From Pseudogemmobacter lacusdianii (GTDB taxonomy: Bacteria > Pseudomonadota > Alphaproteobacteria > Rhodobacterales > Rhodobacteraceae), in contig NZ_JAVDBT010000001.1 in assembly GCF_030848395.1 (NCBI RefSeq), forward strand, positions 124,001-188,000: a stretch of DNA of 64,000 nt. The letters are read 5' to 3'. The first letter of the stretch is position 1; every line of letters starts with the position of its first letter. Below, in pieces: positions 27,004 through 35,605 of this stretch. The translations under genes were made by a program, and so were the position numbers. Below the pieces are notes generated by a model. The model did not search any database, had not been told where the DNA came from, and saw only the letters and a list, made by a program, of their open reading frames with translations.

Positions 27004-27972
27004 TCAGACCTTGATATTAACCATGATCTTCATAAAGATCACGTTGATGACCAAAAATGCCAGCACGACAAGGGCTGCCGGAACAAAGGCGGCGGTCTGG
27101 CGCACGTCGTCGTAATAATCCGGCTTCAGCACGTTGATCATCACCAAAGCCAGGATCGGGAAAGCCGAAAGGAACATGCCCGACCATTTGGCCTCGGCGG
27201 TGATGGCGCGCACGCGGCGGAAGAGTTTGAACCGTGCCCGGATCACCTTGGCCAAGCCCTCAAGGATCTCGGCCAAGTTGCCGCCCGAGGTTTGTTGGAT
27301 CGCCACGGCCACCGCCAAGAAGCGCAAATCCTGGCTGTCCATCCGCTCGGCAAAGGCTTTCAAGCTTTCGGCGATATCGCGGCCATAGGCGGCTTCATCC
27401 GCGATCACGCCAAATTCTGACCCCAAAGGATCGGCGACCTCTTTGGCCACAATGCCAATCGCGGCCGAGAAGGGGTGACCCACCCGCAAAGAGCGCACCA
27501 TCAGCTCAACCGCATCGGGCAGTTGCTCTTCCAAAAGCGACATGCGCTTTTTGGCCTTGTTGTTGATCCAGACATAGACGCCGCCAACCCCCATGCCGAT
27601 CGCCAAGAAGACGCGAATGCCAAAGGCGGCTTCGGTGCCAACGGTCAGCGCAAGGAAGGAGAACACCGACAGCCCCGCCATGATCCCAACCAGTTGCGAG
27701 GGCGAAAAGGCGATATTCGCCCGTTGCGCCTTCTTGGCCAAAATCGAATAGAGCGGGATCGATCTTGAGTTCAGGTGTTGGCTCATCTCCTTGCGGAGTT
27801 GCTCCAGCACTTGCTCGCGGTTGCCATTTTTCTCCAGCAGCGTCAGCCGCCGCGAGATCCGGTTGTTCAGGCTGATCGATTTGCCAAAGACGGTAAGGTA
27901 GAGCCCCTCGACAAGGACCACCACCGCCACGAAAACCAGAATATAGATGAGGGGCGCTGCACTGATCTGCAT
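27004..27972 (-). CDS. tadB: Tad inner-membrane platform protein TadB (GspF family)
   Basis: A 322-residue inner-membrane protein with one N-terminal and several C-terminal helices and a T2SSF domain (LPDAVELMVRSLRVGHPF, QQTSGGNLAEILEGLAKVI). With TadC it forms the polytopic platform of the Flp pilus machine. It follows cpaF by 9 bases. Confidence 0.93.
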   Translation of the reverse strand: MQISAAPLIYILVFVAVVVLVEGLYLTVFGKSISLNNRISRRLTLLEKNGNREQVLEQLRKEMSQHLNSRSIPLYSILAKKAQRANIAFSPSQLVGIMAGLSVFSFLALTVGTEAAFGIRVFLAIGMGVGGVYVWINNKAKKRMSLLEEQLPDAVELMVRSLRVGHPFSAAIGIVAKEVADPLGSEFGVIADEAAYGRDIAESLKAFAERMDSQDLRFLAVAVAIQQTSGGNLAEILEGLAKVIRARFKLFRRVRAITAEAKWSGMFLSAFPILALVMINVLKPDYYDDVRQTAAFVPAALVVLAFLVINVIFMKIMVNIKV

Positions 27973-27981
27973 GGTGCTACC

Positions 27982-29433
27982 TTAAACGATGGGTTCGTAG
28001 ATCGAGGCGGGCAGGTCGTAACCCCACTGCCGGAAGCGATCAGAATAGGCCGAGCGGATGCCAGTGGCGTTGAACCGGCCGATGATCTTGCCCGAAGGCT
28101 CAATGCCCAAGCGCTCATAGCGGAACACTTCCTGCATCGAGATCACCTCGCCCTCCATGCCGGTGATCTCGGTGATCGAGACCATGCGGCGCGAGCCGTC
28201 TTGCAGACGTGAGGCCTGCACGATCAGGTTCACAGCGGATGCGATCTGGCTGCGCACCGCCTTTAGCGGCATGTCGATGCCGGCCATCGCGACCATGTTT
28301 TCCAGACGCGAGATGCCGTCGCGCGGGTTGTTGGCGTGGATCGTGGTCATCGAGCCGTCGTGGCCGGTGTTCATCGCTTGCAACATGTCGATGACCTCCT
28401 CGCCGCGGGTTTCCCCCACGATGATCCGGTCCGGACGCATCCGCAAAGCGTTGCGCAGACAGTCGCGCTGGGTGACGGCACCTTTGCCTTCAACGTTGGC
28501 CGGGCGGCTTTCCATCCGGCCCACATGCACCTGTTGCAGCTGAAGTTCGGCGGTGTCTTCGATGGTCAGCACCCGCTCGGTATTGTCGATGAAAGACGAC
28601 AAAGCGTTCAGCGTGGTGGTTTTCCCCGAGCCCGTGCCGCCCGAGACGATGATGTTCAACCGGCAGGACACAGCCGCTTGCAGATAGGCCGCCATCTCTT
28701 CGGTGAAAGCGCCAAAGCGCACCAGATCCGAGATTTGCAGCTTCTCTTTCTTAAACTTCCGAATCGATACCAGCGAGCCATCCACCGCCACCGGCGGCAC
28801 CATGCAGTTAAAGCGCGAGCCGTCAGCCAGTCGCGCGTCGCAATAAGGGTTTGATTCGTCGACGCGCCGGCCCACGGCCGAGACGATCTTGTCGATGATG
28901 CGCAGCAGATGTCGCTCGTCGCGGAAGGTAACGTCGGTCAGCTCCAGCTTGCCGGCGCGCTCAACAAAAACCCGTTTCGGACCGTTCACCAAGATATCGT
29001 TAACGGTCTCGTCTTTCAGCAAAGGCTCCAGCGGGCCAAGCCCCATGACCTCGTCATAAAGCTCTTGCACCAGGTTCAGCCGGTCGTCCTTGTTCAAGGC
29101 AACCGACATCTCGTCCAGCGCCTCCGAGGCGAGGGCCGAGATCTCCTGCTTCAGGCTTTGCTCGCTGGCATGTTCCAGCGCGGAAAGGTTCAGCGTCTCC
29201 AAGAGCCGTTTGTGCAGCTCAAGCTTCAGCTCCATCATCCGCGCTTTGCGTTTGACCTCTTTATCGGCCGCCACCACTTCGGCCGCGCTGCGTGGTGCCC
29301 CACCCGTCGCAGGGCGCATCGCCGTCGAGGGCGCAGCTTGGGCCGGACGTGCCGCCGCAGGTGCCGCGGTCGAAGCGGGGGATTGGACCGCGGGCTTGGC
29401 AGGGGCGCCATCTTTTTTGAAGCGGCTGAACAT
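27982..29433 (-). CDS. cpaF: Flp pilus assembly ATPase CpaF/TadA
   Basis: The motor ATPase of the Tad pilus, 483 residues. An Ala/Pro-rich linker (1-50) and a helical N-domain precede the secretion-ATPase core, with Walker [16 protein letters not shown], Asp/His boxes, Walker [15 protein letters not shown] and the [15 protein letters not shown] His box. It should be a cytosolic hexamer docking on TadB/TadC. It is 26 bases downstream of the tadZ gene. Confidence 0.95.
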   Translation of the reverse strand: MFSRFKKDGAPAKPAVQSPASTAAPAAARPAQAAPSTAMRPATGGAPRSAAEVVAADKEVKRKARMMELKLELHKRLLETLNLSALEHASEQSLKQEISALASEALDEMSVALNKDDRLNLVQELYDEVMGLGPLEPLLKDETVNDILVNGPKRVFVERAGKLELTDVTFRDERHLLRIIDKIVSAVGRRVDESNPYCDARLADGSRFNCMVPPVAVDGSLVSIRKFKKEKLQISDLVRFGAFTEEMAAYLQAAVSCRLNIIVSGGTGSGKTTTLNALSSFIDNTERVLTIEDTAELQLQQVHVGRMESRPANVEGKGAVTQRDCLRNALRMRPDRIIVGETRGEEVIDMLQAMNTGHDGSMTTIHANNPRDGISRLENMVAMAGIDMPLKAVRSQIASAVNLIVQASRLQDGSRRMVSITEITGMEGEVISMQEVFRYERLGIEPSGKIIGRFNATGIRSAYSDRFRQWGYDLPASIYEPIV

Positions 29434-29459
29434 TCATCTAACCCTTTATTTGCGCGGTC

Positions 29460-30734
29460 TTATTTCTTGCCGGTCTCGGCAGACTTGCTCAGGTCATGCA
29501 AAGATTTGGCAAGCTTTTGCAGCTCTTTGCGCAGCGGGTTTTTATGGGCGCTGCTCGCCAGCGGTAAGCCGTGGTCATTGGCTTGCGTCACTTGGGACCC
29601 ACCGTCCGGCAGCTGCACTTCGATGTCGATATCCAAGCTTTCAGCCATCCGCTTCACCCGGCTTTTTGCCGAAAGATCGGTGAATTTCGGCGCACGGTTC
29701 AGCACATAGCGCAGCTTCTCATGCGGCAAGCCTTCCGCCTTCAAAGCCCGCACGAAGCGCAAAATATTCTGCGCCGAGCGTAGATCCAGCTCAAGCATGG
29801 CAAAATAGATATGTGCCCGCGTCAGCACCGCTTCGGTCCATTGCACCACGGTGGTGGGCATATCGATCACGACATAGTCGAAATTGGCCAGAGCCAGATC
29901 GATCAACCGGCCCAGATCCTCGCCCGAGATGATATCCAAGGGCAGCATATCGCCGGGCGCGGTGAAGACATGCAGCTTCTCGTTATACTGCTGCATGGTC
30001 TTAATCAGGCTGTCGGCATCCGCAGCGGTCGGATCGGTCAGGATCTCAAAGATCGCCTCTTTGCGTGGCAGATCCAGATAGGTCGCGGCCGAGCCATATT
30101 GGAAATTAAGATCCATGAGGCAGACGCGCGGTGCCGTCTTATCGGCATTGGCCAGCTCCCAAGCGAGGTTAACCGCAAAGGTCGATGTGCCGCAGCCGCC
30201 GGCCATTCCATGCACCGGCAACAGCACACCATGACGGTCGCCCTTGGCCTTGAAGGCCGGGGTAGGGGCCTCTTCACTGGTCGCAGGGGCCATCCTTGGG
30301 GCGATGGTGTCCTGCTCGGGACGGCGCACCCGCTCAACGGCGTCGCGCAGCGCGCCTTCGGGCAGGGGGTAGGGGACGAAGTCATCCGCCCCCAGCCGCA
30401 TCAGCTGGTGCAAAGCCATCGGGCTCACTTCATTGGCAACCAAGATGACCCTGATCGCGCTTTCTTTGGCGCGGCGGATCACGTCGCTGATCCGGCTCAG
30501 ATCACTTTCATCATTTGCATCCACCGCAATCGCGATGAATTCCAGTGATTTGGACTCAGGCTGGTCCAGGAAAACCAAGGCATCGTCGAATCCCAGATCG
30601 CCCCAGGCTTCACCCAGCTCGGCTTCCATATCGTCGATGAGAATCTCAAAGTTCTGCACATCGCGCGACACGGTGCACGCAATGATCGGTGCGGGTTCCG
30701 GTTGCAGTGTAGCTACACTCGTCATCTGCCTCAT
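29460..30734 (-). CDS. cpaE: Pilus localisation ATPase-like protein TadZ/CpaE
   Basis: A 424-residue MinD/ParA-like protein with an N-terminal receiver-like domain (about 10-130) lacking an obvious phosphorylation pocket, followed by an ATPase-like domain. The P-loop equivalent reads GGCGTSTFAVNL, so both Walker A lysines are missing; TadZ proteins are known for a deviant loop. The role is to position the Tad machine, often at a pole. Two in-frame ATGs (30734 and 30725) are possible; the second sits after GAGG. The C-terminus is Lys-rich. Confidence 0.9.
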   Translation of the reverse strand: MRQMTSVATLQPEPAPIIACTVSRDVQNFEILIDDMEAELGEAWGDLGFDDALVFLDQPESKSLEFIAIAVDANDESDLSRISDVIRRAKESAIRVILVANEVSPMALHQLMRLGADDFVPYPLPEGALRDAVERVRRPEQDTIAPRMAPATSEEAPTPAFKAKGDRHGVLLPVHGMAGGCGTSTFAVNLAWELANADKTAPRVCLMDLNFQYGSAATYLDLPRKEAIFEILTDPTAADADSLIKTMQQYNEKLHVFTAPGDMLPLDIISGEDLGRLIDLALANFDYVVIDMPTTVVQWTEAVLTRAHIYFAMLELDLRSAQNILRFVRALKAEGLPHEKLRYVLNRAPKFTDLSAKSRVKRMAESLDIDIEVQLPDGGSQVTQANDHGLPLASSAHKNPLRKELQKLAKSLHDLSKSAETGKK

Positions 30735-30939
30735 GCCCTTTCTGGCGGTTCAACCGGGCGCTGTAAGGTTCAGAATCAACGTCTGATTCTTGCTTCGCCC
30801 CGAAGACCGCATGGCAGTTGTTCCCTGCCATGACCGTTCCTAACAGCTTAAAAATGACCGTGGATAACGGCGAGATTGGGGCCAGATTGGCGTCAATCCT
30901 TGGTATTTGCGGGTCACTGCTGCGTCTTTTGATAATGGA

Positions 30940-30970
30940 ATGGGCCGGGCGCTTTGGCGTCCCGGCCCAT
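30940..30970 (-). terminator. Hairpin between ompA-type gene and tadZ
   Basis: A perfect ATGGGCCGGG / CCCGGCCCAT stem with an 11-base loop, in the 287-base gap after the OmpA lipoprotein gene. The T content after it is weak, so it may only attenuate read-through to tadZ. Confidence 0.55.
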
Positions 30971-31021
30971 CGTTAACCTTGTTTATATAGCGAATCTGTG
31001 CGCCGTCCCTTTCGGGCCGGC

Positions 31022-31687
31022 TTAATTCGTCGACGGATTGGTCTGCGTCTCGATCACGACATTTTCAGGATGCGGACGCTCGGCCAGGCTGGTGGTATAG
31101 GTTTTCCAGATCACAGCCGCATATTTGCCGTTCAACACCATCGGATGGTTCGACACAAAGCCCGAAACCTCCGTCACCGTGCGGCGGTTGCGCTGCTCGG
31201 GCTGGTTGGTTTGGATGATCGGCCGGGTCTTGCCGTAGCTGACCACGGCTTCAAGCCGCGAGCGCGAGATGCCCTTGCCCACAAGGTAGTTCACGACCGC
31301 ATTGGCGCGGCGCATACCCAGATTGTAGTTGTAGCCTTGGCTGCCCACCAGATCGGTATGGCCAAAGACCTTAAAGCGCACTTCGGGGAACTGGCGGATG
31401 AAATTCGCCTGTTTGTCCAAGATCGCCATCGTCTCGGCCGTCAGCTCGGCGCGGTTGAAGGCGAAGGTCACCGTGTCGGGCACTTCATTCGAGAAACGCT
31501 GCGCCAGGGCGACGGTATATTCCATCTCGCCCGATTGCAGCAAAGTGTTGTGCATCGTGGCATTGCCGAATTGGCCTCCATCGACGCCAGCACCCAGTTC
31601 ACGGTCAAAGCTGGTCGTCGATTCGCCGCAAGCTGCCAGCGTCAAAAGCGCGCCCGAGGACAGAATAGCCTGAAACATCCGGGTCAT
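31022..31687 (-). CDS. OmpA family lipoprotein of the tad locus
   Basis: A 221-residue predicted lipoprotein: signal peptide ending LTLAAC (Cys20). An OmpA-like peptidoglycan-binding domain spans about residues 70-180 (VTFAFNRAELTAETMAILD, then VFGHTDLVGSQGYNYNLG and MRRANAVVNYLV). It would tether the secretin complex to peptidoglycan. The gene is 3 bases after the secretin gene, so it is co-transcribed. Confidence 0.88.
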   Translation of the reverse strand: MTRMFQAILSSGALLTLAACGESTTSFDRELGAGVDGGQFGNATMHNTLLQSGEMEYTVALAQRFSNEVPDTVTFAFNRAELTAETMAILDKQANFIRQFPEVRFKVFGHTDLVGSQGYNYNLGMRRANAVVNYLVGKGISRSRLEAVVSYGKTRPIIQTNQPEQRNRRTVTEVSGFVSNHPMVLNGKYAAVIWKTYTTSLAERPHPENVVIETQTNPSTN

Positions 31688-31690
31688 GGC

Positions 31691-33091
31691 TTACTCCATC
31701 ACATAGCCGTAGGAGGACGAGAAGTCCTGCCGCGCCACTTCGCCCGCCGCCCCTTTCGGGGTTTTTGAGACATCGCCGAACAAGAAAAGCTCGCGCTCGG
31801 TCGGGATGCGGACGCGGTCGGTCGGCAGGGCAAGCGCTTGGCCTTGGACCGGCGTCACCAGATGCGGCGTGACGATGATCACAAGTTCGGTCTGCGCGCG
31901 CTGATATTCCGCGCTGCGGAAGAGCGCGCCGATGATCGGAATATCGCCCAGCCACGGCACCTGGCCGTTCAGATCGCGGAAGTCATCTTGCAAAAGCCCC
32001 GCGATGGCAAAGCTTTCGCCGTCGCGCATCTCAACCGTGGTCGAGGTCTCGCGCCGCTTGAAGGCATTGATCGAGAAGCCAGACGATTCCAGCGTGATCG
32101 TGCTGTCGATCGAGCTGACGGCGGCGTTGATCGTCAGGTTGATGATGTCGCTATCCACCACGACCGGGGTGAAGTTCAACTCAACACCAAAGGGCTTATA
32201 CTCAATCGCAATCGAGTCATCGCCCGAGGCAACCGGGATCGGATATTCGCCGCCCGCAAGGAATTTCGCCTCTTGGCCCGAAAGCGCCGTCAAGTTCGGC
32301 TCGGCCAGAGTGCGGACCATGCCTTTGGATTCCAAGGCTTCCAAGAGCACGCCGAATTCAAACGCGCCGGCAGAAAAGCCCAAGAGCATCGCGCTATTGG
32401 CGCTGCCGCGCGTCGTCACCGGAGAGGTGCCCAGAGCATTCGACCCCTGAAGCCAGGTGCCGGTCTCAACCGCGCCGCCCACTGTGCTGCTGTTGGAGTT
32501 GATCGCCAGTGACGAAGAGAGGTTCTTCGAGACCGAGCGTTGCATCTCGGCAAAGCGCACCTTCAGCATCACCTGCTGCGTGCCGCCGACCACCATCAGG
32601 TTCGACACCCGATCCGGCGCATAGCGGTGCGCCAAATCGAGCGCGCGGTCCAGTTTCGCCGTCGAGGATACTGTGCCCGACAGCACGATGCCGTCATTGG
32701 CGGTCCGCACTTCGATCTTCTCGCCGGGCAGGATCTGCTGCAACCGCTCTTTGAACTCGGCAATATCTGGCGTGACATGCACATCGACGTTGGAAATCAG
32801 TTTTCCATCGGCGGAAAGCAGCGTCAGCGTGGTGCGGCCGGGCGCTTTGCCCAAGACATAGATCGAGCGATCCGAAAGCGTCGAGATATCGGCGATGCCC
32901 GGATTGGCAATCGACAGTTCAGCAAAAGGAACGTCGCTCTCCACCACCACGGCGCGGTTCATCGGCACGTTCAGTGCCGAGGAGGCCTGTCCGGTGGCCA
33001 CCCGAAGCACTTCGGCCGCCACCGGCGTCATCGCCGTAGAGGCCAGAGCCGCGCCCAAGACGCCAGCTGCTAGAAAACGTTTCATGTACAT
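31691..33091 (-). CDS. cpaC: Tad secretin CpaC/RcpA
   Basis: The outer-membrane channel of the Flp pilus, 466 residues. Signal peptide (to about residue 27), an N-terminal pilus-secretin domain (VVVESDVPFAELSIANPGIA), a BON-like domain (GEKIEVRTANDGIVLSGTVS), and the C-terminal secretin core, ending in the classic VPWLGDIPIIGALFRS motif. I place the start at the ATG 8 bases after AAGGGCAG (MYMKRFLA); a later ATG two codons on is possible. Confidence 0.94.
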   Translation of the reverse strand: MYMKRFLAAGVLGAALASTAMTPVAAEVLRVATGQASSALNVPMNRAVVVESDVPFAELSIANPGIADISTLSDRSIYVLGKAPGRTTLTLLSADGKLISNVDVHVTPDIAEFKERLQQILPGEKIEVRTANDGIVLSGTVSSTAKLDRALDLAHRYAPDRVSNLMVVGGTQQVMLKVRFAEMQRSVSKNLSSSLAINSNSSTVGGAVETGTWLQGSNALGTSPVTTRGSANSAMLLGFSAGAFEFGVLLEALESKGMVRTLAEPNLTALSGQEAKFLAGGEYPIPVASGDDSIAIEYKPFGVELNFTPVVVDSDIINLTINAAVSSIDSTITLESSGFSINAFKRRETSTTVEMRDGESFAIAGLLQDDFRDLNGQVPWLGDIPIIGALFRSAEYQRAQTELVIIVTPHLVTPVQGQALALPTDRVRIPTERELFLFGDVSKTPKGAAGEVARQDFSSSYGYVME

Positions 33092-33246
33092 TGTGATCTG
33101 CCCTTTCGACCACGCCTCGGATCGGGTCTTTTCGCCCGCATTGCCGATTAATCTGAAGGAACCGGCGATTTTTTGCAAGAATCAACTGTTTGCGGCAAAT
33201 TCTTTATGTGGATAACATGCAACAGAGCGCAATTCTTGGTGAAATT

Positions 33247-33284
33247 AAAAGGGCGCGAGCCCAGATGATGTGGTCGCGCGCCCC
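33247..33284 (-). terminator. Terminator-like hairpin between cpaB and cpaC
   Basis: On the minus strand GGGCGCGCGA pairs with TCGCGCCC and is followed by TTTTAATTT. It lies directly after the cpaB stop codon, inside the tad run, so it may set the ratio of cpaB to downstream genes. Confidence 0.65.
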
Positions 33285-33296
33285 GTCGACTGTGAC

Positions 33297-34226
33297 TTAA
33301 TTGGTGCAGGGAATCGGGATTTCGACGACATCTGCGCCCTTGCGGGTGCGGATGGTGCAGGTCTTTTCGACCTCGGCTTCCACGACGACAACCTCTTCTT
33401 TGACGATGCCCAAGAGCTTGTTGCTGTCCACTTCGATCAAGTCCGTGGCCACATCGTCTTGGCTGCCGACCAGCGACATGGTCAGACTGCCGGTCGCTTG
33501 CGCTTGCGCCAAAAGGCCAACTTGTTCGGGCGTGGCGGCCACGGTGACGGTCTTGGCGCCACCGCTGTTCATCGATTGACCCTCGCCCGAGGCTTGGTCC
33601 ACCGCGATCACCCGGTAGGCGCTGCCGATCAGGCGGGTCACGTTGCCGCTGACATTTTCACCGCCCGCACCGGTCCAATAGATGTCGATGTAGCTTTCAG
33701 GGATCACGAAATCGGCCACACCGGACGTGGCGCTGACCTTGATCTGGAAGGCACGCATGCCCTTTTCCAGCTTGCCCGTCAGCCCAGCCACTTGGCCCGG
33801 ATCGGTCACACGGCCCGCCAGCACAATCTCATGCGGCTCCATCGAGCGCATAATATAGCGCGGACGATCCTCATTCTCGGGGAAAAGCGGTCCGGTTGGC
33901 GTCACGATCTGCACCTCATCACCTTTGGGCGGCTCGGCCGCGGTATAGGTGATGGTCTGGCCTTCTTGCGGCACCAAATAGGCGCCGGCAGGCAAGAAGC
34001 TTTGCTGCAGATAGACGATTTCGACATCATCCTTGGTCAGCGGAGCACCGAAGCTCATGGCTTTGTTCACGGCATAGACCTGAACCAGCGGACCGGTGCG
34101 TTGCTGGAACTCTTGCGCACGGGCCACTGCGGCCTGTGACTGTCCAACGTAGTTTTGCGCCATGTAAACGGCGAGGCCCGCAAGCGCCACGCCGAACACC
34201 AGGACCAATGCGAAGACTGCTCGCAT
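33297..34226 (-). CDS. cpaB: Flp pilus assembly protein CpaB/RcpC
   Basis: A 309-residue protein anchored by an N-terminal helix (VFALVLVFGVALAGLAVYMA). A SAF domain (about residues 45-110, VNKAMSFGAPLTKDDVE) and the RcpC/CpaB domain follow (MRAFQIKVSATSGVADFVIP, YIDIYWTG). It assembles with the secretin in the periplasm. Ordinary length for the family. Confidence 0.92.
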   Translation of the reverse strand: MRAVFALVLVFGVALAGLAVYMAQNYVGQSQAAVARAQEFQQRTGPLVQVYAVNKAMSFGAPLTKDDVEIVYLQQSFLPAGAYLVPQEGQTITYTAAEPPKGDEVQIVTPTGPLFPENEDRPRYIMRSMEPHEIVLAGRVTDPGQVAGLTGKLEKGMRAFQIKVSATSGVADFVIPESYIDIYWTGAGGENVSGNVTRLIGSAYRVIAVDQASGEGQSMNSGGAKTVTVAATPEQVGLLAQAQATGSLTMSLVGSQDDVATDLIEVDSNKLLGIVKEEVVVVEAEVEKTCTIRTRKGADVVEIPIPCTN

Positions 34227-34406
34227 ATCCGTTTCCCCTATCCCACCATGAGGCGGCCTGGCCGCCTGCTGTCATTCTTTTGGCGCGCGCAGGCAGGCTG
34301 CGGCCCTTCGCAAGATCTTTGTGCAAGTTCGGCTTGCACCACTCTTATGCTACAATCGTGCAGATTCCACCACAGTCGCCACAGTGAAGGGCGCCTGCGC
34401 TTCGCG

Positions 34407-34595
34407 TTATTGCAGCGCGCTGCCGGCGCTGGTCACGGTATCGGCAATGGTGCCCGACACCCCAAGCAGCGCTTCGCGCATCGGAGTCAGCAATACCGCG
34501 ATCTGCAAACCGACGATCAGTGCGGTAATCATCACCCAATCGATCGTGACGGCGCCATCTTCAGATCTGCAAAACGACTGGATCATCTTCGGCAT
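34407..34595 (-). CDS. Flp-type pilin (second copy)
   Basis: A 62-residue prepilin. After a short positive leader (MPKMIQSFCRSEDG) the processing site reads DG|AVTIDWV, followed by a hydrophobic helix (MITALIVGLQIAVLL) and a short C-terminal region. Canonical Flp pilins have Glu-Tyr where this has Asp-Trp. It is more divergent than the first pilin, with Cys9 and a longer tail, so may be a minor pilin. The ATG follows GAGGAAAG. Confidence 0.82.
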   Translation of the reverse strand: MPKMIQSFCRSEDGAVTIDWVMITALIVGLQIAVLLTPMREALLGVSGTIADTVTSAGSALQ

Positions 34596-35005
34596 GGCTT
34601 TCCTCGTTCTGGGCGCGGACCAAGCACCCTTGTGATTCGAATTATAGGCGGGCCATTGCGGCGAAACTTTGCACCGCAAAAGAGCATTTCATGGCATCGA
34701 GCGAAGCCGCAGCGGGCCTGACCGGTCCCGCCCATCGTTGTGCTGCGGCCATTCTCTGCCTTCGCTTCTATCGACCGGGGCTTCCCGTTCCGCATTTGCG
34801 GGGCGGCAATGTCCAACACCCTTTGGTCAAGCCCATTCAGAGCCACCTGGCCGCGCTGCCGTCACAGCTGCTCACCCCCAAAGGTGGGCCAAGGCTGATC
34901 GCCAAACATGGCACGAGTTGGGTGCAGCTTCGATCATTGCATCAAATTCGCGGAATTTGGCCCTGTCTGTGAAGCGATGGAACGTGACCGTCTCGCCCAG
35001 CATAG
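34596..35005. other. Non-coding gap between the two pilin genes
   Basis: About 410 bases without a believable gene. On the minus strand a TATAAT (34641-34646) lies 45 bases before the second pilin start and could be its own -10 box, though no good -35 is visible. Open frames on both strands here have no family resemblance. Confidence 0.4.
34641..34646 (-). promoter_or_regulatory. Possible -10 box of the second pilin gene
   Basis: Perfect TATAAT on the minus strand, with an imperfect -35. Because a terminator ends the first pilin transcript upstream, an independent promoter here would make sense. Confidence 0.35.
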
Positions 35006-35040
35006 AAAAGGCCGCGTCACCCTTTTGGGATGCGCGGCCG
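35006..35040 (-). terminator. Intrinsic terminator of the first pilin gene
   Basis: On the minus strand GGCCGCG and CGCGGCC flank an inner hairpin around CCCAAAAGGG, and TTTTC follows. A strong terminator 36 bases past the pilin stop. Confidence 0.8.
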
Positions 35041-35075
35041 TAGCAGTCACACAAGGCGACTGTCTTTCGCTCAGC

Positions 35076-35261
35076 TTAGTTTGCTGCGCCGGTGATGGTG
35101 CCAGCGATGTTGGTCGACAGGCCCGAAACGGCCGGACGGATGGCGGCCATAACGACGATGCCCAGGCCAACAACGGCAGCGGTCAGCACGACCCAGTCAA
35201 CGGTCACAGCGCCATCTTCATCTTTTTTGAAGCGGTTCAGGATGTTCAAAGCTTTCATCAT
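35076..35261 (-). CDS. flp: Flp-type major pilin
   Basis: A 61-residue prepilin with leader MMKALNILNRFKKDEDG, processing site DG|AVTVDWV and a hydrophobic helix (VLTAAVVGLGIVVMAAI). As in the second copy, the Glu-Tyr of the canonical Flp motif is replaced by Asp-Trp. The ATG follows AAAGGGA by 7 bases. It is the first gene of the tad run and has its own terminator, typical for a highly expressed pilin. Confidence 0.88.
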   Translation of the reverse strand: MMKALNILNRFKKDEDGAVTVDWVVLTAAVVGLGIVVMAAIRPAVSGLSTNIAGTITGAAN

Positions 35262-35605
35262 TTCGGTGTCCCTTTCAAGGTGCTCACTAAAGATCATATC
35301 CGTTGCGTTGGTCCGTCTCGGCCTCTGTTCCGTTCCGTTCCCGCTTGGGATGACCCCTTATAGCCGTCCAATCGTGGCAACGGTTTGCTGCGATCTAGGC
35401 GTTTTGTGGCAATGCTAAGATTTTAGTAACTTTTCAAGTAAGTATCTGAAAATAAACAAAACTTAAATCACTATTTTCTTCCGGACTCGTTGGGGAGCCC
35501 CCGAATCTGCGTGGTTTTTGGGCCAATTTTGTCAAAATTGCCTTTATTGAGCACCAAATCCGCTTTGCGCGCAGGCCCAGTTCTGCGAGTCTTCCCAAAA
35601 GAACA
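35262..35605. other. Divergent control region between flp and the lytic transglycosylase
   Basis: AT-rich compared with the surroundings, especially 35400-35480. A TATAAG on the minus strand (around 35357-35362) could be the -10 of the pilin promoter. No gene or RNA recognised. Confidence 0.4.

Noticed and set aside
34669-35043. Plus-strand open frame of 124 codons between the two pilin genes
   Set aside because: It runs through the pilin terminator and has no plausible ribosome site or domain.
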